Positions 11,301 to 20,147 of a stretch of DNA of 64,000 nucleotides are shown here, one piece after another. The notes under the pieces were generated by a model. The model was not told where the DNA came from. It searched no databases and was given only the letters and a program-made list of their open reading frames with translations. Position 1 is the stretch's first letter. Every line of letters begins with the position of its first letter. The position numbers were made by a program, and so were the translations under genes. Location: the NCBI GenBank assembly GCA_964017155.1, contig OZ024857.1, positions 40,925,716 through 40,989,715 on the forward strand, in the 5' to 3' direction. The DNA is from Oasisia sp. SBJ-2009 (lineage: Eukaryota > Annelida > Polychaeta > Sabellida > Siboglinidae).

Positions 11301-14300
11301 AGACAGTGACAGACAGTGACAGTCAGTGACAGTGCTGTTTGCTACGTACGTGGCTTTCCGCTCCAGGGTCTGTAGACTGCCCTTGAGGTTGTTGTAGGCC
11401 GAGGCCTTCGCCTTCAAGTCTGTGTCAATCTGGCTGACTTGCTACACACAAGAAAACAGATTATGTACTAAAAATGTGAACGTTTCATGCACACAGTCAT
11501 TAGTATTAAGGACGGTGACCTTAATAGTAAGAAACAGGGCAAAAGTGACCAAAACATGACTAAATTCCTACATTTTGCCATTAAGAAAATAATTTGGAAA
11601 TGTCCCACCAGCGTGACCTTAATTCTGAGGTGGCTGTATTTCAGAGGTCACTGTAAGGTAAAGTTTGACTGTATCATTATCGTTAGAATGGACATTGTTG
11701 CTGTTTATTGTTTCATGTTTATCTGTCTTAGTCAACCTCACAAGCCAGGGCTGTTTGCTAGGGAGACTAGCCCTGGCTGATCACCATGAGAACAGCACAA
11801 AGTCAAAATCACAAAGACAAATCATTGAGCTTTCCAGTGATACCGTTTTCATTCTTCTGGGTTCTCGCGAACGAATAAAACAGATTTACAACAGAGCAAC
11901 ATTGGGGGGTCATTAATAATTGTCAATTTTCTGTTTAAACTGTGCACACTAGGCAACTAGGGGAAAGGGGTCAGAGGCTTCCATGTATTTTTCTTCGGAG
12001 AAATCAACATTTATTTTTACTGACACTCGCATGGCTGTGTGACGAGACCAAGAAGAGAGTGAGGGGCTGGAATATGCTGCCATCCCATGGTGCATGGGTA
12101 ACTGAGGCTAGTGCTGTATATTATACAATTAAAATACATGTAAAACAATTGTAACTTATTTGCTATTGTCGGTACACAGGGTCGGAAATTAAGGACCGTC
12201 CGCTAGTCCGAGACTACCAGATTGTGCAACGGACTAGTAAATATTACAACTCGGTAGTCCGGTGGACTACTGAATTCATCAGAAATTTCAGTGGCACCAC
12301 CTGGTGTTACAAAAGTTGATAATTTTATAATTGAAATACGCCGCCATTTTGCACCAATTTCGCGTAATTTTTCGTAAGAATAGCAACGTGTATTATCGGC
12401 CGGGCTTGAAATTGGCACTGGCGCGATGACCCGACGCGTGTTTTAAAGCTGTCGGACCAGTTCGGGCCACCAGTTTTTAAATTTAATATCAAGTGGTTTC
12501 AATCCCCTGGCCCTACTGACCACCGTCGATGTTTCCGTAACCCGACCCTTCACAGAAAAATGGAACGACTTTAATAACATGAGTCTATTTATTAACGTTC
12601 GTTTTGTTATATTTTATATATAACTTATTACGCAATATGTCTAAAATGTTGTCGTGCGAATACAACTATTTCCATGTACTGTGGAAGTCATATTTTATAA
12701 ATGCTTGCGTGATTGGCAAATTGCGGGAGTCACTCATTATTCACCCAATCAGCGATCGTGTTACACATTGCCGTTGGCTATGGATGGTAGGCGATGTCGT
12801 TGCAGTCTGCATGATAAAACGCTAGTTCACATTCCGTAGTGGAAAGACATCTACGTAATTATACTATGAAACGTTTGATAGTGTTGCAAACGACCATTCC
12901 TGCAGCGGTAGATTTTGTAAAACAATCTTGGAAGAAAGAGGACAAGTGTTTTGGACAGCCTCTGCCTCACACACAGACGAGATGTTTACATAGTCATAGG
13001 ATATATCCGTGCCCCATCTAATGACAAGCTATATAGCTTGTCATTAGATGGGGCACGGGTTATATGCGTTCTAGTGCTAATTTATCATGGTATCATGTAT
13101 GCCTGATTCTGCAGTAATAGTTTTCAGGCACAACCAAAACTAAGAAATGTTTTTCATGACAGACAGCTATAGCTTCAAGCCCCAAGCATATCAAAACAGT
13201 CAAAGACAAAGTCATGAATTCGACTTCGCCGACTTTGCTTTAGACTAGTCTCAATGCAGTTATGCAAAACCAACTATTAATTAATAGATATTGCCAACGA
13301 GCAAATCAATTGTTAATATTAAATATGAAAACACGTTTTTGTTTTATATTATTTATCGAATTTAAACTGACTTTATTATTTAATATTTAGAAGACACACA
13401 ACACTCACAGAAGACGTTGACTGTTGTCATTGAGGTTAATATTTAATTTCTCATAATATATAGTAATTTTAATCCATGTAAAGTTTATAAATAAATGTGC
13501 TAAAATTGTATAGTGTGAACGTTCCCTCAGATTTTATATTACCAGACTTACACCACAATTAAAACATTTCATTTAACGTCGAGTTCTCTCTTTTTATTGT
13601 TGCAATCTGAATAATGTACATTAAAAATAAACGCATGCAACATAAGAGCTTCAGATAGTCTTCATGGTGTCACTCCTGTCGAAACTTGGTCTTATAAAGT
13701 GATGGGCACCTTGGTAGCAGCATATTTTTTTTACAATATTCGGGCCAGTAACTTTTTTGGGGGCAGTAACTTTTGAAATATACTGGCCCCCGGGCCAGTG
13801 TATGCAAAAGTTTAATGTCAAGGCCAGTATTGTGTAGAGTGGGACAATGATGCCAGTTGTGACAAGTACTTGGATCATGCAGATTGAGAGAGGTGCATTA
13901 TCGTTACTACCTGGTATGTTTTTCGTAAATAAATTTTGCATATAATTTGGTCATCTTGACTCCGAGTTGATGAATTTGACGGGACTAGTGGATTTGGCTG
14001 CGGACTAGTGAACTTTCCTGGCCACTAGTCCGGTGGACTAGTGGTAAAAAAAGTTAGTTTCTGCCCCTGGTACATATTAGTCACACTGATTAACATGTTT
14101 AGTGTACTCTCTAGAGAGGGGCAGGGGTGTCAAGAAGCCTTTCTGTACACTTTGGAAAATTTTGACAATTTTGAACGACCCCTTAGCGCATGGATAAGCA
14201 TGCATTAATTAGTACCGAAATTGCACGTGGCTTGCTAGCATGGTAACTTGCTTGGACACAGCAAAACAATTGTCACAAAACTGCCAATAGCTGATACATT

Positions 14301-17104
14301 TTGACTTGTATCTGACCTTGGTGATGATGTCGATGATGCCCTTGAGTGTCTGCCTGATGGGGTACTTGGCCATGTCCCACTGGAAGTGTGTGATGTAGTT
14401 GGCCAACTCCACTGTGCACAAACCACAATGTCACACTCAGTATATCAATGTCTAACTATAATTGAGGTGTTGTGTAAGTTCATGTTAACATCTTTCTCTT
14501 AGATGGTTTGGATGTTGGATCCCAAACTTTTACGGATTGATCTATGACCGTGTCATGGAAAACTAAAATCCTTTATTTTATTTCCCCATCCGTTAAGTTT
14601 TGTTAACCTAGCTTATGGTTCATACATGTATGTTGGATGCCATACATGTATAAAATGTTGATAAGAAAATGTGTATAGTTTTATGACATGTGCAGCTAAA
14701 TAGGGGAATGCAATATTACAGAGTATCATGAGTAGTAATATACTGTAGACATCACCATCGTGTCGTCATTGTTAACAGTTATTAGTCTAGTATACCTTTT
14801 TATATGGATGTAATGTACCAGAATAAAGTTATTGAATTGAATACAGGATAACAGATAGACATAAAATATTATGTAAATTGTACACATTGTTTAACATGTT
14901 TTTACATAACAAATACCATATACAAAACGTTACAAAACATCTTCTCTGTCTGTAGCGACATCCAGTTGAGTGGCATTTTGTGCTATTAATAACACTTAGG
15001 TAAAATCGCTACATCCCTTGACACCAAGCAGAGATGTACCAAGCCAAATATGTTGGCCCATCTCAAAACTGACATTTAGATGGATGTGCCAGGGAGCTAA
15101 TGTGGATAACTAAAGGCAAGATAGTAAAGGTTTTTAATTGACAGCAGAATTGTTATATTTTCAACAACTGATGAGCAAATTCAAAAGGCTTGCCACAGAG
15201 TATTACCCCAGGTACACCTAGAACAAAACATAAATCCCAACAAGATAATCAAGATCTGATAGGCTTTCTTTCAGGAGGAAATATATGTAAATGTTTATAC
15301 ACATGAACAACATGTCTGGTAGGTAATAGTATAAATGTCAAGTATGTAATGATACAGTCTTATAAATGATATCAATGCAGAGAAGAAATATAAGCAGGTG
15401 TCAGAAAAACACAAATGACGTACTTCCATTGGCGAGGAGATTCTCCTGCAACTTGTCTCGTTGGTCTTCAAGGACGTCGCCCAGGTACTGAGCGACCTTC
15501 CTTGCAACACTGAAATGTCATAACAGTACATTATGTATACAATTTCACATTTAAGTATCAATTTAATAATGTATTTTGTCAGATCCAAAAATGTATTTAC
15601 CTTTCAACATTTGCAGGATGGCTTTGTCAATACAACTGAAGTTGGAAGATGTTATCATATATATGTTTGATAGTTCAGAGTTCGTATTATTAAACAAGGG
15701 CAAATAAGTGCTTCTGCAAATATACAATGACATCATCCAACTTTTTAACAGTACCAAAGAAGACATTTTGTGAAATCTGAAGTTCTTTAGAGATGTAACT
15801 TAATGCTTAAATATGGTAAACAATTATTATTATTATTAAAATTCCTCACTCATTTTGATTGTTTATTTCTCGGGTTTCATACTAAATTTATAAGGAAGGA
15901 TCAATCACTATAATAAAATTATCATTCACCCTTAATAAAACAGTTACTCACCATTCACAAAATGATCACTCGCCTTTCACAAAACAATCATTCACCCTTC
16001 ACAAAACAATCATTCACCCTTCACAAAACGATCACTCACTCTTCACAAAATTTCACAAAACAATCATTTACCCTTTACAAAAATATCACTCATCACTCAC
16101 AAAAACCACTCACCCTTCACAAAAGGTGTCTGTCTTCCCAAGCTCATCAGACAAGCCAACAAGGACATCCAACGTGCCAACCTGCAAGTCAAGAAAATCC
16201 ATGTGCCACAATCCTCACCAGCAGAGACTGAAAGCCTACCAGAACATTACTTCCATTTTGGTTCACTCAACTGACCCTACTAAATATAGCTGACCCTAGG
16301 ACTTCGTTCTAGACACATTACAGCATGGCAAGGAAATGACACAAGCACATGGAAAAATTAACCGTTTCTGCCAGATGCAGTCTCTGCTATAGAAGTAATA
16401 AAAATATATCCTTTTCATATCGATCTGATGAACTTGTTGGTGATATCTTTACAACAATAACACACTAAGTTAAGGCCTGATGTTTTATTTTTACAGCTTT
16501 TAAAATGCAGATCGAATAGTTCAATTGTTTTCTTTTATTGTACAACGCTTTGAGCATAGCTGATTTTGTGCTTTATAAATAAATTTATTATTATTACCTA
16601 TCCAAAATTATTCATCACATGGAAAATAATAAATGAGGAAGTATCATTCACACCTTTTACAGATTTTAAAATGCAGATTGCACAGTTCAATTGTTTTCTT
16701 TTATTGTACAGTGCTTTGAGCACAGTCAATATTGTGCTTTATAAAGTTTTAATTATTATTATTACCTATCCCAAATTATTCCTCACAGGGAAAATAATAA
16801 ATGAATGCTATATATATCTACATTTCCAAAAATTTGGAACAGTAAACACAAATATTATTTTGTAAGTAGGCATTTAACTAACATATTTTAAACTTAAAAT
16901 GTAAACATAGCCGCTTGGTTCTTGAGTTAATATGTATTTTTCTTAAATCCAAAGTTCACTTTACCTTCAGATCCGGAATATGAAACTTGTAGTTTGTTGA
17001 GAGGTTGTTTTGTTTCATCGTCGCCTTATTCAATGTCTCCCATGTCTGCTGACATGTTTTTTCACCAGGGGCACTGATCAACCAAAACTCAGACATGGTG
17101 AAAT
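5263..17104 (-). CDS. ATP6V1C: V-type proton ATPase subunit C (complete, 12 coding exons)
   Basis: Subunit C (Vma5) sits in the stator of the V1 sector of the vacuolar proton pump and joins V1 to V0; its release accompanies reversible disassembly. Minus-strand exons, 5' to 3': 17104-16965 (ATG at 17096), 16181-16114, 15509-15424, 14411-14317, 11441-11350, 9741-9643, 8898-8830, 8434-8342, 7742-7649, 7157-7060, 6040-5908 and 5361-5263 (TGA). All phases agree, giving 385 aa against about 382 in the human protein. Family landmarks follow in order: [97 protein letters not shown] and a [15 protein letters not shown] end. The start has a good ACCATG context. Three splice borders carry tandem duplications of the splice site (see separate entries). 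Confidence 0.95.
5908..6040 (-). CDS. ATP6V1C: V-ATPase C exon ([10 protein letters not shown])
   Basis: Acceptor TGCTGTAG, donor GTGAGTA. Encodes [20 protein letters not shown] and on to DSKQE. The acceptor and the first ~30 coding bases are the first copy of the 57-bp tandem array that follows upstream. Confidence 0.93.
6007..6620 (-). repeat. 57-bp tandem array carrying a duplicated splice acceptor (about 11 copies)
   Basis: The motif ATCGCCTGG (plus strand) recurs at 6011, 6068, 6125, 6182, 6239, 6296, 6353 (as ATTGCC), 6410, 6464 (as ATCACC; spacing 54), 6521 and 6578. On the coding minus strand each unit contains the acceptor GTTGCTGTAG and then coding sequence for [12 protein letters not shown]. 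Copy 1 is the real exon border; the other ten lie in the intron. In the intronic copies the reading frame ends at a TAG directly after ...FQAMLL. Because 57 is a multiple of three, both strands also show open frames of 19-residue repeats, which I take as by-products. Confidence 0.95.
7060..7157 (-). CDS. ATP6V1C: V-ATPase C exon ([15 protein letters not shown])
   Basis: Bounded by TTTCAG and GTAAG. Encodes one of the most conserved stretches of the family, through AFVESVLR. Ends in phase 2, matching the single-base start of the next exon. Confidence 0.95.
7649..7742 (-). CDS. ATP6V1C: V-ATPase C exon ([12 protein letters not shown])
   Basis: Bounded by GCGCAG and GTGAGTT. Encodes [20 protein letters not shown] and LASDKKKQF, matching the family. 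Confidence 0.95.
8342..8434 (-). CDS. ATP6V1C: V-ATPase C exon ([14 protein letters not shown])
   Basis: Bounded by TGTCAG and GTAAGT. Encodes [20 protein letters not shown] and [10 protein letters not shown], in phase with both neighbours. Confidence 0.93.
8830..8898 (-). CDS. ATP6V1C: V-ATPase C exon ([13 protein letters not shown])
   Basis: Bounded by TGACAG and GTGAGTA. Encodes [20 protein letters not shown] and SS, matching NDWIKQYE...MVVPRSS of other animals. Confidence 0.95.
9605..9670 (-). repeat. 33-bp tandem duplication of a splice donor with exon end
   Basis: GTTACCTGGGAACAACGACC on the plus strand starts at both 9605 and 9638. On the minus strand each copy holds the last 28 bases of the exon ending ...VVVP and the donor CCCAG|GTAAC. 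Use of the inner donor (exon edge 9643) keeps the protein in frame; use of the outer one (9610) reads AGG TAA and stops. Confidence 0.93.
9643..9741 (-). CDS. ATP6V1C: V-ATPase C exon ([12 protein letters not shown]...LLVVVP)
   Basis: Acceptor TGTTACAG, donor GTAAC in a duplicated context. Encodes [20 protein letters not shown] and [12 protein letters not shown]. Confidence 0.94.
9993..10382 (-). mobile_element. non-LTR retrotransposon fragment (extreme C-terminal end of RT protein)
   Basis: The minus strand encodes the typical end of a CR1/Jockey-like polyprotein: [15 protein letters not shown], then [30 protein letters not shown] and a short tail. Nothing of the RT core is present, so this is a short 5'-truncated copy in an intron of the V-ATPase C gene. 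Confidence 0.75.
11276..11334 (+). repeat. short ~10-bp tandem repeat of AGACAGTGAC/AGTCAGTGAC
   Basis: About six alternating units lie 15 bases inside the intron from the donor of the ASAYNNLKG exon. Confidence 0.85.
11350..11441 (-). CDS. ATP6V1C: V-ATPase C exon ([17 protein letters not shown])
   Basis: Bounded by GTGTAG and GTACGT. Encodes [20 protein letters not shown] and [10 protein letters not shown]. Confidence 0.95.
12177..14069. mobile_element. hAT-like non-autonomous DNA transposon, about 1.9 kb
   Basis: The left end starts CAGGGTCGGAAATTAAGG and the right end, reverse-complemented, starts CAGGGGCAGAAACTAAC. Both ends then carry repeated ACTAGTCC-type subterminal motifs (at least four each). 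GTACA flanks the element directly on both sides (12172-12176 and 14070-14074), which fits a 5-bp target duplication. No transposase reading frame remains. It lies in the intron between the V-ATPase C exons at 14317 and 11441. CAGGG ends and subterminal repeats are typical of hAT elements; the family is inference. Confidence 0.65.
13007..13058. repeat. perfect 52-bp palindrome
   Basis: Two 26-base arms (CCGTGCCCCATC... and its exact reverse complement) meet at 13032/13033 with no spacer. It lies inside the hAT-like element. Confidence 0.95.
14317..14411 (-). CDS. ATP6V1C: V-ATPase C exon (FQWDMAKYP)
   Basis: Bounded by GCACAG and GTCAG. Encodes [20 protein letters not shown] and [11 protein letters not shown]. 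Confidence 0.95.
14800..14845 (+). repeat. possible 3' tail of a non-LTR retrotransposon
   Basis: ATGTACCAGAATAAAGTTAT followed by TGAATTGAATAC resembles the AATAAAATTGAATTGAA tails of RTE/CR1-like elements. No coding part is seen beside it. Confidence 0.3.
15424..15509 (-). CDS. ATP6V1C: V-ATPase C exon ([19 protein letters not shown])
   Basis: Bounded by TTTCAG and GTACGT. Encodes [20 protein letters not shown] and QENLLANG; its last base completes a Met codon with the next exon. Confidence 0.95.
15923..16126 (-). repeat. ~22-bp tandem array carrying a duplicated splice donor (about 8-9 units)
   Basis: On the minus strand the unit is roughly GATTGTTTTGTGAAGG|GTGAAT. The bases TTTTGTGAAGG are also the last 11 of the exon at 16114-16181, followed by its real donor GTGAGT. 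Several intronic units keep GTGAGT or a close variant (GTGAAT, GTAAAT, CGAGTG). Units are imperfect and lengths vary slightly. Confidence 0.85.
16114..16181 (-). CDS. ATP6V1C: V-ATPase C exon ([14 protein letters not shown])
   Basis: Bounded by TTGCAG and GTGAGT. Encodes [20 protein letters not shown] then CE and a split Gly. Other animals have FVEG or FVEQ here; this copy has FCEG, and the changed bases lie in the part shared with the intronic repeat. Confidence 0.93.
16495..16775 (+). repeat. two direct copies of a SINE-like tail, about 110 bp each
   Basis: TTCAATTGTTTTCTTTTATT, then TGTACA.CGCTTTGAGCA and a GTGCTTTATAAA end, occur at about 16,495-16,604 and 16,657-16,775, joined by similar ATTATTATTACCTATCC links. 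The same tail appears inverted at the start of the window. Confidence 0.7.
16965..17104 (-). CDS. ATP6V1C: V-ATPase C first coding exon
   Basis: Acceptor TTTGCAG, eight 5' UTR bases, then ATG at 17096 and [20 protein letters not shown] through FHIPDLK. Donor is AAG|GTAAAG. Confidence 0.95.
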
Positions 17105-17494
17105 CTGCAAACAAGTACAACATTGTTACAGAACAAATCTAACGCACAAATCTAATGCACAGTAGTGGCTTTGTAAAATTACGTTTACAGGGCAGTGCCT
17201 TATGAATGTGAAAAATAAATGCATCCTTTTGTATTTTATTGTATATATTGCAAACATTAGACTTACCGTTATATATATTTTATGGGTGGTACTAATTATG
17301 TAATTTATCTAAGGAATCTTTGAGTATCCTACATATGAACAAGATGTTATATGCCTACCATGTATACTGCATACATAGAATTTACAAACTACTAATCTAT
17401 TCTGGATAACAAAAATTGGCCAACACTGTCTGGTTGGAGGTGTTAAAACTAAGAGCACGCACAAGCAATGCCTACATTGTTAACAGCAGTACTA

Positions 17495-17802
17495 AGATAA
17501 CCTGTATAGGTCTCAGGTGGTTACCTCCAAACAGCCCAATCTTGGGCTAACGCAGGGTTGTTCTCTAGAATTTGTGAGTCCACTACAGGTTACACATTTA
17601 CCCCTGAGTGGGATCTTTTACCTCCCCTGGCCTAGACACCAGATAGAAGGGACCACCGGCTTTTAGTGTCTATTCCGAAAGACACAGGCAAATGTGGGGT
17701 GGACGAAATTGCCTAAGTTTTGAAACGGCGGTAGGTGGGATTGAACCACCGTCCTCTCGACTGACAGTCCGGCGCTCTACCACGCAACCACCGCTGCCCA
17801 CA
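17495..17802 (-). repeat. tRNA-derived SINE, family 1
   Basis: The minus-strand head has a box-A-like TGCGTGGTAGAGCGC and a box-B-like GGTTCAATCCC, with an anticodon-loop-like CTGTCAG between them. A shared body of about 230 bp follows. Copies occur at 34,793-35,100 and 48,478-48,750. The loop suggests an Asp-like tRNA ancestor, which is inference. Confidence 0.8.
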
Positions 17803-18404
17803 TTGAAACATGTACAAAGAATTGGGAATCCAACTAAAAACAAGATTTTCATGTTATTGAAGATAACCCAAATATAAACTTGTTAATTGTGGGACTTCAA
17901 AGTTACATATGCAAAGCCAAACTTCTGACTCTTGCCTGCGATTGCATGTAATTTAAGCTACATTGCCAGGTATTGGTCATGTAGTATTTTATGTCGCTGT
18001 GTCAAACTCAAAGTATGTAGTATATTGCAGAAATACTGACCCACCTCAATATCCACACAGTGTCACTGCATCTGACAGTGACTGTCACTGGGAGTTATCA
18101 ATGTGACCATGACATTATTGCATAATTATTTTCATTAACGTGGCATATTCTTACATATAAATTGACCAGCTCATTTAGTAGACAAGCATTTGCGTTTAAA
18201 TTCGATACATATATCTACAAAGCTTTAAGATATTAGTTTATGATGTATCGCAGAAAAGACTCTGTTTGGAACCGACCTGTATTTACACTGAGGTGACAGT
18301 CACCTGGTCACAGGACATTTGACACTTTCTGTCGGTACCGGACGGCAAACAGGGGGTGTGTGACTTGGTCGCATTTATTACCGCAAACGTTCTTTTTAAC
18401 CTAC

Positions 18405-18480
18405 CTCCAACAGTGAAACTGTAACCGAAGACTAACGATGCAACACAGCGTTGTTCAGATCAATCGTGCCTGCAGATGTC
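18405..18480 (-). other. probable 5' UTR exon / promoter edge of V-ATPase C
   Basis: The first coding exon begins with an acceptor only 8 bases before its ATG, so an upstream non-coding exon must exist. TTGGAG|GTAGGT at 18405 is a candidate donor. The exon's 5' end is not visible, and this donor is a guess among few options. Confidence 0.35.
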
Positions 18481-20147
18481 GAAAGTAAAATCGATCTTAA
18501 TTCAGCTTCACTATTTGCCCCATTTTAACATTCACTTGACACAAGCAAGGTTGTTTACACGCGCAGGTCACTACGCATGTTGCCTCTGTTACATATACCG
18601 TCGCAGTGATTACGATTTTAACTTCGTTTGAATAGACTCCACGAGGTGGCATCACCATCGGTTACTTTTCCGTTTAAACTAGTCCGCCATCCACCGAGTG
18701 GCGCCACGGTTGCAGAACGCCGCATTTTTGCAAAGCGTTTCTAGAGCCGGTTGAATGATTCGGAAACTAGATTACTCTCCTCTTGGAATGGAAATGCTAT
18801 CAATAAAATTCAAGATGACATTCACTTCACGCATAAGACCAGCGCGGTCAATAGAATACCTTCTCGCGCGCCAGGGGTCGCTGCTGCTGATTACGTCAGT
18901 ACCAGCTTTTCTCTACCCCTGCCTCTGGCACATCCTTGTCAAAAACTCCTCTTTTAACGTTACCCAATAACATCGCCCACGATTAGTATCATGGTCGGTT
19001 TCTGGTCATGTCAGCCGTTTGTTGCGCGTGTTACATGCACTGTTGTGTGATGTACAAACTAATAATCGAATACACAAAAATGTTCGAGCGATTGGAGTGG
19101 GGTTGTTACCCATTTCCCAGAAACTGTGTACCCGTCTTCAAATTGGGGCAGGCATTAGCGCTGTTCTCACGGGTGAAGTGTCACTACTGGCAACGTCAAT
19201 AAACTAGTTCAACTCAACTCAATCAAGTACTTCTCGTAGACCCAGGATTTGTCAGGGCTAGTTTGCATAGCAAACAACCCTGGCTTGCATAGATCATGGA
19301 ACCCCTATTGATTCCATCACACACCGACACAGAAAACAAACAACCTGCTTGCATTCCTTGACCTTACACTACAAAGACATATCAAAGTACATCTTCTCTT
19401 CGATACATCACGTACGCTCCATCGTAGAGTACCCAAGCCCATGCACCCACCATATGAGAATCACCCGCCAGAGCCAACATCGACCACTTGGAAGCTGTCC
19501 TGTAGCGGGTTACTAGATATACCATTGGGGCTACATGGTCACCAGTAGTCCCGCTGAAATGGTTCACAGCCTTGACTGCAACTCTCTACAATGACAACTG
19601 CAAATATAACCATGTACCTTATGTCACACTGCCTAACAGACACAGGGCTTCTTATTTTTCTCTATTTCCGCCTATACTCTCAACCTGCCGTGGACAGCCT
19701 ACATGCAGTGGTTGAAAGGCGAACAGGAATGGACTATCAGCAGCCATGTTTCCTCGTCCATCTAGTTAATGCATCTGTCGGTCTTGACAGGCAATGGCTT
19801 ACGTCGCCACACAAGCTTGCATGAATACAGTTCGTTATATTTCCGAGATATCACAAAAGCAACTGAACTGGTGAAATGGAATCAATATGTGTGCACACAA
19901 CATGTAGTGTTTGCATAAGAAACACCAGCAGGGTATGCATCTGCCACACACAACACTGAACTGACAATGATATAGACCGAGTTAATACCATAAACTGCGC
20001 GAATGAACAAAATGGCTTAGACAAACATCTGACAATGCTTTTGCATTACATCACAGTATTCTAACTGCAATCAGTCACAAATGTATCTTATGGTGTTAGG
20101 AAATGTGAATGTAATTTTATATAACTGTAGAAATCTGTCTGTCGTGG
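18481..20147. other. intergenic stretch
   Basis: I see no supported gene. It lies upstream of the minus-strand V-ATPase C gene and probably holds its promoter at the 18.4-18.7 kb end. Confidence 0.5.

Noticed and set aside
15722..15780. Minus-strand [15 protein letters not shown] as the missing V-ATPase C exon
   Set aside because: It only loosely resembles VGTLD and has no acceptor. The true exon [14 protein letters not shown] with correct phases was found at 16114-16181.
17730..17802. Functional tRNA gene
   Set aside because: The tRNA-like head is joined to a body shared with two other copies, and the acceptor stem does not pair properly; it is a SINE.
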